Positions 7,868 through 16,800 of a DNA stretch of 64,000 nt are shown here, piece by piece (positions within the stretch are counted from its first letter, which is position 1; each line of letters opens with the position of its first letter). The DNA is taken from the NCBI GenBank assembly GCA_002841625.1, contig PHAG01000006.1:1-64000 (forward strand). The letters are read 5' to 3'. Source of the stretch: Firmicutes bacterium HGW-Firmicutes-1. GTDB lineage: Bacteria; Bacillota; Clostridia; Lachnospirales; Vallitaleaceae. A model generated the notes under the pieces. It ran no database searches. It saw only the letters and a list, made by a program, of their open reading frames with translations, and was not told where the DNA came from. The position numbers and the translations under genes are program-made.

Positions 7868-9084
7868 TGTTATTGAATATTATTGGAAAAGAATTAAAAC
7901 GTGTTTTTTCAGATAAACGTTTGGTTATATCAACTTTTGTTATACCAGCGATTAGTATTTATGTGTTGTATAGCTTAATGGGAAATATGATGGGCAATCT
8001 AGTGGGAGATATTGAGAGTCATACATCAATTGTTTATGTTAGTAATGCACCTGAAAGCTTTTCTAGTTATTACAACTCAGTGAAGGATACCTATAATATG
8101 GAAGTTTCCTTTGGTGATTTTGATAAAAATGATTATTCTGAAGGGATTAGAAATGGCGAAGTTGATCTATTCATACAATTCGAGGATCAATTTGACGAAA
8201 AAGTAACAAGTTATAAAGAAAGCCATCAGGCACCAGAAATAATGACTTATTCAAATCCATCAGAAGAGTATTCTAGTGAGGCGAAGAATAATTTCGTATC
8301 TGGCCTTTTAGAGGGTTATGAAGAAGTAGCATTAATGGAGAGGTTTGGAAACATTAACTATGTAAAGGCTTTTGATGTGGACAGAACAAATCAAGAATCA
8401 GTAATTGTTGATGAGAAAAAAGCTGCGGCGTCAGGACTTGGCATGATAGTACCTATGATTCTTGCTATAATATTATTCGCAGGGGCGATGGGAATCGGTA
8501 TGGATACAATAGCAGGAGAAAAAGAAAGAGGAACGATGGCAACGTTATTGTTAACCCCTGTTTCTAGGGAAACAGTTGCACTAGGAAAGGTTATTGGACT
8601 CGGAATTGTTGCGATTATTAGTGCGGCATGTTCCTTTGGTGCGATTATTGCATCTCTTCCGAATATGTTATCTTCCTTTGGAGGAGCAGAGGTAGGGCCA
8701 ATTGGATTGTCCTTTAGTCCACTTCAATATATTCAATTGTTCGCAATTATGATTACTTTAGTGGGAATCTATGTTGGATTAATCTGCTTGATTTCTGTTA
8801 GAGCTCGCTCTGTAAAAGAAGCAGGTACTTATATGGCACCAATTTATATGATTATTATGATAGCTTCATTTAGTACGATGTTTACAAAAAGTGGTGAAAT
8901 TGCACTTTATAAATTTGCAATTCCTGTATATGGAAGTGTAACGGCACTAAAAGAGATGTTTTCCTTTGATCTATCTATGTTAGAATTTGGAGTCTCAGCA
9001 GGTGTTTCGCTTATTGTAACTGGAATTATAATTAAATTGATAACCAAGACCTTTAACGATGAAAAGGTAATGTTTAACGCATAG
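7867..9084 (+). CDS. ABC-2 exporter permease, NatB type
   Basis: A 405-residue permease with one N-terminal membrane helix, a large extracytoplasmic domain (about residues 40-195) and a block of five helices after residue 195. The segment GEKERGTMATLLLTPVSR is the ABC-2/NatB hallmark that contacts the ATPase. It overlaps natA-like by one base. The substrate is not determined; sodium export is known for the founding pair. Confidence 0.9.
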   Translation: MLLNIIGKELKRVFSDKRLVISTFVIPAISIYVLYSLMGNMMGNLVGDIESHTSIVYVSNAPESFSSYYNSVKDTYNMEVSFGDFDKNDYSEGIRNGEVDLFIQFEDQFDEKVTSYKESHQAPEIMTYSNPSEEYSSEAKNNFVSGLLEGYEEVALMERFGNINYVKAFDVDRTNQESVIVDEKKAAASGLGMIVPMILAIILFAGAMGIGMDTIAGEKERGTMATLLLTPVSRETVALGKVIGLGIVAIISAACSFGAIIASLPNMLSSFGGAEVGPIGLSFSPLQYIQLFAIMITLVGIYVGLICLISVRARSVKEAGTYMAPIYMIIMIASFSTMFTKSGEIALYKFAIPVYGSVTALKEMFSFDLSMLEFGVSAGVSLIVTGIIIKLITKTFNDEKVMFNA

Positions 9085-9135
9085 CCTTATACAAGCGAAA
9101 GTATATATTTTTGACTATAGAATGGAGACATAGAA

Positions 9136-10107
9136 ATGTACTTACTATTATTAGAACCGGATTACAAGGAACGAGTATGGGGTGGACAAAAGCTCAATAC
9201 TTTTTTAAAGAAGGAAATACCCTTTACTCATACGGGAGAAAGTTGGGAAGTGGCCTGCCATGAGAATGGGAATTCAATCATTAGAAACGGCAGCTTAAAG
9301 GGGATGACCTTAAAGGCGGCAATCGATACTTATGGTGAGGAATTAATAGGGAACACTATAAATAAAGGGAAGAAATTCCCTCTTCTATTGAAGTATATTG
9401 ATGCTAAGGACTTGCTTTCCGTTCAGGTTCATCCGGATGATGAGTATGCGTTTGTAAATGAAAATGGAGAACTAGGGAAAAATGAGGCATGGTATATATT
9501 AGATGCTGAGATTGGCTCGAAATTATACGTTGGCTTAAAGGAAGGCGTTACAAAGAAAATATTTGTTGAGGCATTTCAACAGAATTGCTTAGAAACAGTT
9601 TTAAATGAACTAGAGGTAAAAAAAGGCGATGTAATAAACATCCCTGCTGGACTGATCCATGCGATTGGTACTGGAATTCTGCTTGCAGAGGTCCAACAAA
9701 ATTCTGATACAACCTATAGAGTTTACGATTGGGGACGTGTCGGTTTAGATGGAGAAATGAGAGAGCTGCATATTGAAAAGTCTCTAGAGGTTATCGACTT
9801 TGAAGGATTGCATTCAAAATCTGTAGTAGAAGGTACGAAGCAGGTGGAAGAAGGCTACGAAATGACCTACTATATTAAGAATAAATATTTTTCATTAGAT
9901 AAAATTAGTGTATCAAAAAGCTATAACGTATTGAAGCCATCAAAACACTTTGAGCTGTTTATGTGTGTCGAAGGGAATGCCAAAATTAGTTGTAACGAAG
10001 GCGCAATTGATGTAGTTCATGGAGATTCCTTCATGGTGCCAGCCAGCATTGAGGAGTATACCATAACTGGCAGTGGAGCATTTATAAGAGCTTATGTACC
10101 TTGCTAG
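9136..10107 (+). CDS. manA: Mannose-6-phosphate isomerase, class I
   Basis: A 323-residue cupin enzyme interconverting fructose-6-P and mannose-6-P. Zinc ligands are visible in SVQVHPDDEYA (Gln, His), KNEAWYIL (Glu) and PAGLIHAIGTG (His). YRVYDWGR is the conserved active-site loop. Length matches the short firmicute form. It lies 51 bp after the NatB gene with no clear terminator between, so readthrough is possible; its function is unrelated to export. Confidence 0.92.
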   Translation: MYLLLLEPDYKERVWGGQKLNTFLKKEIPFTHTGESWEVACHENGNSIIRNGSLKGMTLKAAIDTYGEELIGNTINKGKKFPLLLKYIDAKDLLSVQVHPDDEYAFVNENGELGKNEAWYILDAEIGSKLYVGLKEGVTKKIFVEAFQQNCLETVLNELEVKKGDVINIPAGLIHAIGTGILLAEVQQNSDTTYRVYDWGRVGLDGEMRELHIEKSLEVIDFEGLHSKSVVEGTKQVEEGYEMTYYIKNKYFSLDKISVSKSYNVLKPSKHFELFMCVEGNAKISCNEGAIDVVHGDSFMVPASIEEYTITGSGAFIRAYVPC

Positions 10108-10199
10108 GGAATATAAGCAATGGGGGCCAATCAGTAAAAGGTTTTAGTTGGCGAATAATATAAAAAATAATTTCACAATAGAAAGTAAGGCAGAAACTT

Positions 10200-11540
10200 A
10201 TGTTGAAAATTAATTTACCAAACAATGTAAATGAGATAATCAGAAAACTTGATGAGTATGGCTATGAGGCTTATGCTGTGGGAGGTTGTGTTAGAGATTC
10301 TATTCTTGGGGTAAGCCCTGACGATTGGGATATTACAACCTCTGCTTTGCCTGGGCAGGTTAAGAAACTCTTCAAAAAAACGGTAGATACTGGACTTAAG
10401 CATGGAACAGTGACAGTTTTTATAAATCAAATTCCTTATGAGGTTACAACCTATCGAATTGATGGAGTTTATGAAGATCACCGCAAACCAATGGACGTAG
10501 AGTTTACACTGGAAGTAGTTGAAGACTTAAGGCGTCGGGATTTTACAATGAATGCAATGGCATATAATGAAAAAAATGGTCTTGTTGATGTTTATTTTGG
10601 AATAGAAGATATAAAACGTCAGATTGTACGTTGCGTTGGAAGTCCAAGTGAACGATTTAATGAGGATGCTTTAAGAATGTTACGGGCAATACGTTTTTGT
10701 GCAAAACTAGGTTTTGAAATGGATGAAGCAACGGAAGCGGCTATCATACAATGTGCACCACTCATAGAAAAAATTAGTGGTGAGCGTATTCATATGGAGA
10801 TGACTAAAATACTCATATCAAATAATCCACATTTTATAGAAAAGTTGACCTCATTAGGTTTAATGGCTTATATTATACCAGAATTTATGAAGAATGTAGG
10901 TGTTGAGCAACACAATAAGCATCATATTTACACAGTTGATAATCACATTTATGAAGCAATAAAAAATGTGGAAGCGAGCGAAACGCTACGCTGGACCTTG
11001 CTACTTCACGATATTGGAAAAGGATATTGTAAAACAATAGATGATGAAGGGGTCGGTCATTTTTACAATCATCCGAAGCTCAGCGTTATAATAGCAAAAG
11101 AAGTTCTGAATCGATTAAGATTTGACAACAAAACAATATCAGATATATTGAAACTGATTGAACATCATGATTATCGCATTGAGGCTGATATGAAGCAAGT
11201 GCGAACGGCGATTAATAAAATTGGTGAAGAGCTATTTGAAGAGTATATAAAGGTGCAAAGAGCAGATATAAGGGCACAAAACCCAGCGTACATGGAAGAA
11301 CATCTAACAAGACTAGATGAAATTCTCGTTTGCTATAGAGAAATAATTGAATCTAGACAATGCACCTCACTTAAGGATTTGCAAATTAACGGAAAAGATT
11401 TAACCGATTTAGGGCTACCCCAAGGAAAGACAATAGGACTAATTTTAAATCAATTGCTAGAAATGGTTATTGAAGAACCTGGCCATAATAATAGGGATTG
11501 GCTTCTAAATAGGGCGTTACAACTTAATAAAGAGAACTGA
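10200..11540 (+). CDS. cca: CCA tRNA nucleotidyltransferase
   Basis: A 446-residue class II nucleotidyltransferase that adds or repairs the tRNA 3' CCA end. Motif A GGCVRDSILG is followed by DDWDITTSA, whose Asp-x-Asp binds metal. Motif B RRDFTMNAMAY and the SERFNEDALRMLRAIRF template region follow. An HD domain is present (LLHDIGKG near residue 268), so it may also have phosphohydrolase activity. It is closed by a long hairpin terminator at 11553-11633. Confidence 0.93.
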   Translation: MLKINLPNNVNEIIRKLDEYGYEAYAVGGCVRDSILGVSPDDWDITTSALPGQVKKLFKKTVDTGLKHGTVTVFINQIPYEVTTYRIDGVYEDHRKPMDVEFTLEVVEDLRRRDFTMNAMAYNEKNGLVDVYFGIEDIKRQIVRCVGSPSERFNEDALRMLRAIRFCAKLGFEMDEATEAAIIQCAPLIEKISGERIHMEMTKILISNNPHFIEKLTSLGLMAYIIPEFMKNVGVEQHNKHHIYTVDNHIYEAIKNVEASETLRWTLLLHDIGKGYCKTIDDEGVGHFYNHPKLSVIIAKEVLNRLRFDNKTISDILKLIEHHDYRIEADMKQVRTAINKIGEELFEEYIKVQRADIRAQNPAYMEEHLTRLDEILVCYREIIESRQCTSLKDLQINGKDLTDLGLPQGKTIGLILNQLLEMVIEEPGHNNRDWLLNRALQLNKEN

Positions 11541-11552
11541 TATAAATCGTTC

Positions 11553-11633
11553 ATCCTATTCTCATAAAACTTATTTTTGCTCATATACATTAGAGTAGCA
11601 ATAATAAATATTTTATGAGGATAGGATTTTTTT
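11553..11633 (+). terminator. Long hairpin terminator after cca
   Basis: ATCCTATTCTCATAAAA pairs with TTTTATGAGGATAGGAT (one mismatch), followed by T6. The 40-nt loop holds a second small stem, TTGCT/AGCAA. Confidence 0.8.
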
Positions 11634-11651
11634 GTGACGAGTAACGTGCTA

Positions 11652-11745
11652 CATAAGCAATTGGAAAATCGGCAGGTAGGTGACAGGGGGTTTAAGCACG
11701 GCGTATAAATAACAAAGTTATTTAACGCGGCCTAGCCGATTTTCA
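11652..11745. repeat. Family 1 hairpin repeat, copy 1 (with internal insertion)
   Basis: It begins CATAAGCAATTGGAAAATCGGC and ends GCCGATTTTC, which pair perfectly as an outer stem (GAAAATCGGC/GCCGATTTTC). Compared with other copies it carries about 28 extra bases, including the inner palindrome TAAATAAC-AAA-GTTATTTA at 11706-11724. Confidence 0.8.
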
Positions 11746-11765
11746 GGATCACTAGCAAAGTTCAA

Positions 11766-11831
11766 CATAAGCAATTGGAAAAGCGGCAGGTAGGTGACAG
11801 AAGGATTAAGCACGACTTAGCCGATTTTCAG
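11766..11831. repeat. Family 1 hairpin repeat, copy 2
   Basis: CATAAGCAATTGGAAAAGCGGC ... TAGCCGATTTTC. It directly follows copy 1, separated by ACTAGCAAAGTTCAA, a linker resembling the CTAGGAAAGTTCTG linker before the copy at 29154. Confidence 0.8.
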
Positions 11832-11873
11832 GATGCAATAAAACCTTAGCGGGTAAAAAATGGAGGGATTCAC

Positions 11874-12869
11874 TTGTTTGAACAATACGAGAATATTGTA
11901 AATCAATATAACATACAAGTACGAAATTTTTACAAGGGCAGAGGTGCTATTCTTATAGAAACAGATTTAGGGTTAAAACTGTTGAAAGAGGTTCAACTGC
12001 ACGAAGATAAACTTATGTTTATATATCAGTTACAAGAAATACTACGTGCTCAAGGCTTTTATATTGATACAATGCTTCATACTAAGGATGGTGAGCTTTT
12101 TGCCAGGGAAGACCATAAAAAATATGTACTTAAGGATTGGACAGAGGGTAGAGAAATATACTTTAATGATAAAAATGAAGTGCTAGTAGCTGTAAGACAT
12201 TTGGCAAAAATGCATTCTGTGAATTTACAGCCGATTAAAAAGTGCGTTTATGAAAGGTTTGATAAAAGTGATTGCCTTTTAGACGCGCTTACTAGACACA
12301 ATAAAGAACTGATAAGAATGAGAAACAGTATAAAAAGAATGGGTAGCTGGTCAGAATTTGATTTGCTCTATTTGGAATCCTTTGATTATTACTATATGGA
12401 AGCAAAAAAAGCCATATACCTTATTAATAAAGTATATGAAGAGGCGCAAAGGTGTCATAATCTAAGTAAGGTTATCATCCATGGTCAATACAATCATCAC
12501 AACCTTATTTTTGATGATACAAATAAATTACATATTTTTAACTTTGAGTATGCGGCTTATCATTTGCCAATAATTGATTTATATAGCATGATAAGGAAAA
12601 CGATGGAAAAGAATGATTGGGACGTTAAGTTTGGACTTGAAGCATTTGATGAATATACTCGAATCTACTGTTTAAATAAGCAAGAGCTAGAATTAATGGC
12701 ATACCTTCTTATGTATCCAGAAAAGTTTTGGAAAATAAGCAATTATTATTTTAATTTAAACAAGGCTTGGAAGCCAAAACAAACACTCGTAAAGCTTAGA
12801 AAGCTAGTTGCACAAGAAGAGAAAAAGAAATGCTTTATTGAAAAATTTATTCACTATATAAAATGCTAG
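11874..12869 (+). CDS. CotS-family spore coat protein, kinase-like but degenerate
   Basis: A 331-residue protein of the CotS/YutH group, related to aminoglycoside phosphotransferase-like kinases and usually found in the spore coat. The lobe order is normal, but the catalytic loop reads HGQYNHHN at residues 203-210 where active kinases have HGDxxxxN, and the metal-binding loop is FNFE (Asn223) in place of DFD/DFG. Both acidic residues are therefore missing, pointing to a pseudokinase with a structural role. The start is TTG, set by GGAGGG. The gene stands alone behind the hairpin repeats and ends at a terminator. Confidence 0.8.
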   Translation: MFEQYENIVNQYNIQVRNFYKGRGAILIETDLGLKLLKEVQLHEDKLMFIYQLQEILRAQGFYIDTMLHTKDGELFAREDHKKYVLKDWTEGREIYFNDKNEVLVAVRHLAKMHSVNLQPIKKCVYERFDKSDCLLDALTRHNKELIRMRNSIKRMGSWSEFDLLYLESFDYYYMEAKKAIYLINKVYEEAQRCHNLSKVIIHGQYNHHNLIFDDTNKLHIFNFEYAAYHLPIIDLYSMIRKTMEKNDWDVKFGLEAFDEYTRIYCLNKQELELMAYLLMYPEKFWKISNYYFNLNKAWKPKQTLVKLRKLVAQEEKKKCFIEKFIHYIKC

Positions 12870-12882
12870 GTATTATTGCATT

Positions 12883-12920
12883 AAAAAAGATGACTTCTGC
12901 GTTCAGAAATCATCTTTTTA
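12883..12920. terminator. Bidirectional terminator between CotS-like and sortase genes
   Basis: AAAAAAGATGACTTCTG pairs with CAGAAATCATCTTTTT over a 4-nt loop. A-rich and T-rich flanks let it serve both convergent genes. Confidence 0.8.
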
Positions 12921-12934
12921 AGGTTGATTGGTTT

Positions 12935-13633
12935 TTATTTATTTTTAATCAAATTTGCTATGACAATATAGCGATCAGGCGCATCCCCAATCGTAATAAA
13001 GGGATAACACGTGGTCAATGTCAGCACAGCAGCATCCGTAGGTACGATGACTGTTTTGTCGTCTTTATCGACGATCCGAGTGCTACTGACTTCATAGAAG
13101 AATATACCCTCAGATGTTTCTACGATCAATAGATCCCCTAGCACCAATTTCTCTATTTGGCTGAAGACCGTGTCATTATGTCCTGACAACACACAATTAT
13201 CTTCTTGCCCAGGTAGCACGCTTTGGATGAAGTGTCCTACACCTTTCTTAAGCTCCTCATTACCAGTCCCTTGTAATATCGAAAATTCCTGTTTTAAAGC
13301 TGGTATCGTCAAAATACCAATCGTATCACCTGTCTGAGGATAATCCGAGTAAAGGATTTCACTTGGTACTGGTGCAAATGAAGAATCTAACGTCGTTGAA
13401 GCATCCCCAACAGTTAAGGCGGTGAAATAATCCGGATTCAACAAATCCGTAGCCAGCAAACGATCAGGGGTAACTTCAATAGCCATATTAGACAGGGTCC
13501 ACTTATTAAACAGCGCAAAGGAGACAAATCCTATGCCCAAAATCATAAATCCCAAGGATAGCATTGTAAGCGGGGAATGTTTGTTCCCCAATCGTTTAAT
13601 CCTATTCAAAACGTTTCCTATAGATCCAACCAA
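12935..13633 (-). CDS. Class D sortase
   Basis: A 232-residue transpeptidase anchored by one N-terminal membrane helix (about residues 24-43). Catalytic His152 lies in LSGHNDT, Cys209 in TLTTCYPF and Arg221 in APDRYIV, all as expected for class D. It attaches LPXTG proteins to the cell wall. The start overlaps the LPKTG-protein gene by 32 bp; the TTG at 13633 follows GTAGGAG, and another in-frame TTG 24 bases downstream (13609) is possible. Overlap with the substrate gene implies a dedicated pair. It may belong to the spore/mother-cell group of class D enzymes, but no sporulation promoter was identified. Confidence 0.9.
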   Translation of the reverse strand: MVGSIGNVLNRIKRLGNKHSPLTMLSLGFMILGIGFVSFALFNKWTLSNMAIEVTPDRLLATDLLNPDYFTALTVGDASTTLDSSFAPVPSEILYSDYPQTGDTIGILTIPALKQEFSILQGTGNEELKKGVGHFIQSVLPGQEDNCVLSGHNDTVFSQIEKLVLGDLLIVETSEGIFFYEVSSTRIVDKDDKTVIVPTDAAVLTLTTCYPFITIGDAPDRYIVIANLIKNK

Positions 13634-14861
13634 CAGCTCCTACAAGAACGAGAACAACACCGATAATAAATAATGTATTTAACTGTGCACCTGTCTTAGG
13701 AAGTTCTCCTCCTGTAACAGTCTCTGTAACAACTTCGATATCATCTTCAATTACATCTTCGATTACATCCGGTGTACCTTCCCCATTTATGTCAGGCATT
13801 TCCGCAGGTAAAGTATCATTGTTCGTCAGCGTTACAGTTTTTACATCTCCAGCAGCTAAAGTAATGGTACCATCTGAATCACTATCACCACTATAACTTA
13901 ACGTGTACCCATCAATAGCATCTTCGCTAATGACATATGTTCCTGGATCTAATCCATAGACTGTTCCTGGCGCTTCAGCACCTGGTGCCGGGCTAGCTAC
14001 AACGTCATTACCTGAAGTCTTTACGTACAAGTTAAAGTCTGTTGCAATTGCAGTTCGGCCATCATCATTAATTACATGTTTAATAACATAAAGAATTGCT
14101 GGTTCTGGTATTACTTCGGTAGGAGGGAGGGTAACGATAACCTCGCAAATCCCATTTGTAATGGTATTGCTATCTAACGTAACTGCACCCGTTATTGCTA
14201 GCAATTGTCCTTGCACTGCCGCGCCTGTATTAGCTGTGATAGAAACCTGTGCTAATATGTGTCCAACAAAATAAGAATTTGATCCTAATGTTGCAGAACT
14301 TGCCACCTTCCAAAAAGTTCGACAAAACCGAGCACTGTTGATCATATTGACATTACTGTTCGATGCCGTAGTCAGTGACGATGCCGTCTTAAATACGAAA
14401 ACACCCTCAGGATCACCTTGAGCATCAAGTGTTAGCGTGCCTGTAATCTGAAATGTACCATCCGCTGAATCGTAGACACCTGGTGTCAAAGTAGTCCCAC
14501 CAAGTTCACTAGGAATGCGCGTAACTGGCAATCTTCCTGCTGCATCGTTATAGGCAACGACCAAATCTTCCTTTGCCTTCATTGCTTGCGTATCCGCTAC
14601 GTGGACTTCTCCACTAATTGTTATAGTCTCTTGTCCAGTGAAGGATGTTCCTGGGTACAGCCCCACATTTCCGCCAAAACTTCCATTGATTGTGGTCGTA
14701 CCGATATTTGTAATTGTAGAACCCGCTAAAACCGCATAATCTTCAGTGGTTCCAAGGGTTACTGGTGCTTCAGCCGCTATGCTCGTTGTTGGTGTCGTCA
14801 CCATAACGAGTAGTAATAGTGCCAGTAGTAATGACATAAACTTCATTTTTGTTGTTTTCAT
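13602..14861 (-). CDS. DUF3494 ice-binding-like adhesin with LPXTG anchor
   Basis: A 419-residue surface protein with a signal peptide (residues 1-30, ending SIAAEA), a DUF3494 ice-binding-like beta-solenoid domain (about 35-240, with FCRTFWKVASSATLGSNSYF and VGHILA), a Cna/SpaA-like beta domain (about 257-347, LDPGTYVISEDAIDGYTLSY), an acidic linker and the sorting signal LPKTG at 387-391 followed by a hydrophobic helix and RKRFE. DUF3494 proteins bind ice in cold-adapted microbes, but many members in anaerobes are probably adhesins. The adjacent sortase D is the likely anchoring enzyme. Codon use is somewhat more GC-rich than the flanks. Confidence 0.9.
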   Translation of the reverse strand: MKTTKMKFMSLLLALLLLVMVTTPTTSIAAEAPVTLGTTEDYAVLAGSTITNIGTTTINGSFGGNVGLYPGTSFTGQETITISGEVHVADTQAMKAKEDLVVAYNDAAGRLPVTRIPSELGGTTLTPGVYDSADGTFQITGTLTLDAQGDPEGVFVFKTASSLTTASNSNVNMINSARFCRTFWKVASSATLGSNSYFVGHILAQVSITANTGAAVQGQLLAITGAVTLDSNTITNGICEVIVTLPPTEVIPEPAILYVIKHVINDDGRTAIATDFNLYVKTSGNDVVASPAPGAEAPGTVYGLDPGTYVISEDAIDGYTLSYSGDSDSDGTITLAAGDVKTVTLTNNDTLPAEMPDINGEGTPDVIEDVIEDDIEVVTETVTGGELPKTGAQLNTLFIIGVVLVLVGAVGWIYRKRFE

Positions 14862-15351
14862 AATTTGTTTTGTACCTCTTTTGAATTATTTTGATCTCTT
14901 TATTGAATTGTAATATGTAAATTAGTATTTGTTCATAAAACACGATGTATCTGTAGCGACTTTTACCAAAATCCTTGTAACAAGATTCAATACACGCCTA
15001 TTATAAGATACGTGTAAAAAAATAATTTTCGGGACTCTTTTTTCAAAATATTTTTATTTTACCACATATTATATGTTAAATCCTTATGATTAAACATTTT
15101 TTTAAACTTTTTTATTTCACCTAATGGGTGAAAGTTGAATTTTGAAGGAACGCATATGTATTATGGTTTTGAGTGCATTTTTTGAATTATTGACGTAGAA
15201 TCTAAGTATAAATAGAAGGAGTATGCTATTGGATTTGATTTAAACGAATCCGTATAGTGAGCATAATATTGACGGTATACAAGAATTAGTGATATACTTT
15301 TTTAGAGAAACAGTAAGGAAAATAATGGTTAATCAAGATTAGGAGTCTATA
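14862..15351. other. 490-bp intergenic region between divergent operons
   Basis: No plausible gene. It should hold the divergent promoters for the adhesin/sortase pair and the UbiD operon. Visible items are a small hairpin TTTCACC-TAAT-GGGTGAAA near 15115-15132 and a promoter at 15269-15298. The part at 15030-15120 is a very AT-rich, T-run tract. Confidence 0.6.
15269..15298 (+). promoter_or_regulatory. Putative promoter for the UbiD operon
   Basis: TTGACG (15269-15274) and TATACT (15293-15298), 18-bp spacer, 54 bp before the ubiD-like ATG. Confidence 0.45.
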
Positions 15352-16800
15352 ATGGCATATAAAGATTTGCAAGAATTTATAGAACAGCTAGAAGGAAAAG
15401 AATTGTTAAAAAGAATAAAAGCAGAAGTAGATCCTGAGCTGGAAATCACTGAAATTACTGACCGAGTCTCTAAGAACTATGGTCCAGCATTGCTTTTTGA
15501 ACGGGTTAAAGGTTCGGATTTCCCGGTGCTAATCAATGCCATGGGAACTTATGAAAGAATGAGTATGGCGTTGGGTGTTGAAAAATTGGATGATATCGGA
15601 CAAGATATAGATGAATTCATCGATATGACAAATTATCTTGGACTTATGAATAAGTTTAAATCTGTACCAAGATTAACTAGAATGGCGTCTATATTTCCAA
15701 TAAAATTGCCTATAAAAGGAGCGTGCCAACAAATCATTGAACATGAACCTGATCTGTTCAAGCTCCCTGTTTTAAAATGCTGGCCAGGTGATGCAGGTAG
15801 ATTTATTACGTTACCACTCGTTTTCACCAAAGACCCTATAAGTGGCATACAAAATGTGGGTATGTATCGATTGCAAGTCTTTGATAAAAACAGTACAGGC
15901 ATGCATTGGCACATGCATAAGGATGGACGAGAAATATATGAGCATTATAAAGCACTTGGAGGTAGAATGCCTGTTTCGGTTGCACTTGGCTGCGATCCAG
16001 CAATCACTTATGCAGCTACCGCACCTCTTCCAAGTATGATTGATGAGATGATGTTTGCAGGCTTTTTAAGGAAACTACCAGTGAAGCTCGTTAAGTCAAT
16101 TACGAACGATATTTATGTACCTGCAGATGCAGAATTTATTTTAGAAGGCTATGTGGATGTGGAAGAAGATCTGCGCTTAGAAGGGCCTTTCGGAGACCAT
16201 ACAGGTTATTATTCTCTTGCAGATTATTATCCTGTTTTTCATGTAACCTGCATAACGCACAAGAAAAATCCTGTCTATCCAACGACGATCGTAGGTAAAC
16301 CACCTATGGAGGATTGTTATATGGGCAAGGCTACTGAACGGATTTTTCTGCCACTTATTAAAATGCAACTTCCTGAAATTGTAGATATCAACTTTCCCTT
16401 AGAAGGTGTATTTCATAATTGTGTAATTGTTTCAATAAAAAAACGATATCCTGGGCATGCCAGAAAAGTGATGAATGCGCTTTGGGGTATGGGACAAATG
16501 ATGTATACAAAAATGATCATTGTAGTGGATGAAAATATTAAACCAAGTGATTTGAGTACTGTTGCTTGGAAAGTCTTTAATAATATTGATGCGAAAAGAG
16601 ATCTTGTGATTTCGGAAGGACCTTTAGATGCCCTTGATCACGCTTCTGTGCTACCTCACTATGGACATAGAGTAGGCGTTGATGCTACAAAAAAATGGAC
16701 CAGTGAAGGGCATAGCCGAGAGTGGCCAGACGATATTGAGATGTCTGAGGATATAAAAGCTCTTGTGTCTAGAAAGTGGGCTGAGTATGGGTTTGAATAA
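15352..16800 (+). CDS. UbiD-family prenyl-FMN decarboxylase (MqnL/UbiD-like)
   Basis: A 482-residue decarboxylase that needs prenylated FMN made by UbiX. Visible active-site residues are Arg173 in QNVGMYR and Glu277/Asp282 in EGPFGDHTGYYS, in the places expected for UbiD enzymes. Length fits the 3-octaprenyl-4-hydroxybenzoate/menaquinone type. It is the first gene of a run with UbiA and UbiX homologues, so decarboxylation of a prenylated aromatic acid is likely. The UbiA gene overlaps its 3' end by 14 bp. Ubiquinone is unlikely in a clostridium; a 1,4-dihydroxy-6-naphthoate-derived menaquinone step (MqnL) is the best fit. Confidence 0.9.
   Translation: MAYKDLQEFIEQLEGKELLKRIKAEVDPELEITEITDRVSKNYGPALLFERVKGSDFPVLINAMGTYERMSMALGVEKLDDIGQDIDEFIDMTNYLGLMNKFKSVPRLTRMASIFPIKLPIKGACQQIIEHEPDLFKLPVLKCWPGDAGRFITLPLVFTKDPISGIQNVGMYRLQVFDKNSTGMHWHMHKDGREIYEHYKALGGRMPVSVALGCDPAITYAATAPLPSMIDEMMFAGFLRKLPVKLVKSITNDIYVPADAEFILEGYVDVEEDLRLEGPFGDHTGYYSLADYYPVFHVTCITHKKNPVYPTTIVGKPPMEDCYMGKATERIFLPLIKMQLPEIVDINFPLEGVFHNCVIVSIKKRYPGHARKVMNALWGMGQMMYTKMIIVVDENIKPSDLSTVAWKVFNNIDAKRDLVISEGPLDALDHASVLPHYGHRVGVDATKKWTSEGHSREWPDDIEMSEDIKALVSRKWAEYGFE

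Noticed and set aside
11652-11831. Possible CRISPR array
   Set aside because: Only two units, about 65 bp long, with conserved rather than unique spacers, and no cas gene. The same holds for the pairs at 42554 and 54223.
12863-13132. 89-residue plus-strand frame
   Set aside because: It is antisense to the sortase gene, whose catalytic motifs are intact, and starts inside a terminator.
13602-13633. Frameshift fusing adhesin and sortase
   Set aside because: The adhesin ends with a normal LPXTG tail and RKRFE, and the sortase has its own start; this is a simple overlap.
16763-16786. Longer N-terminus for the UbiA homologue
   Set aside because: No ribosome site, and the added residues do not match the family start.
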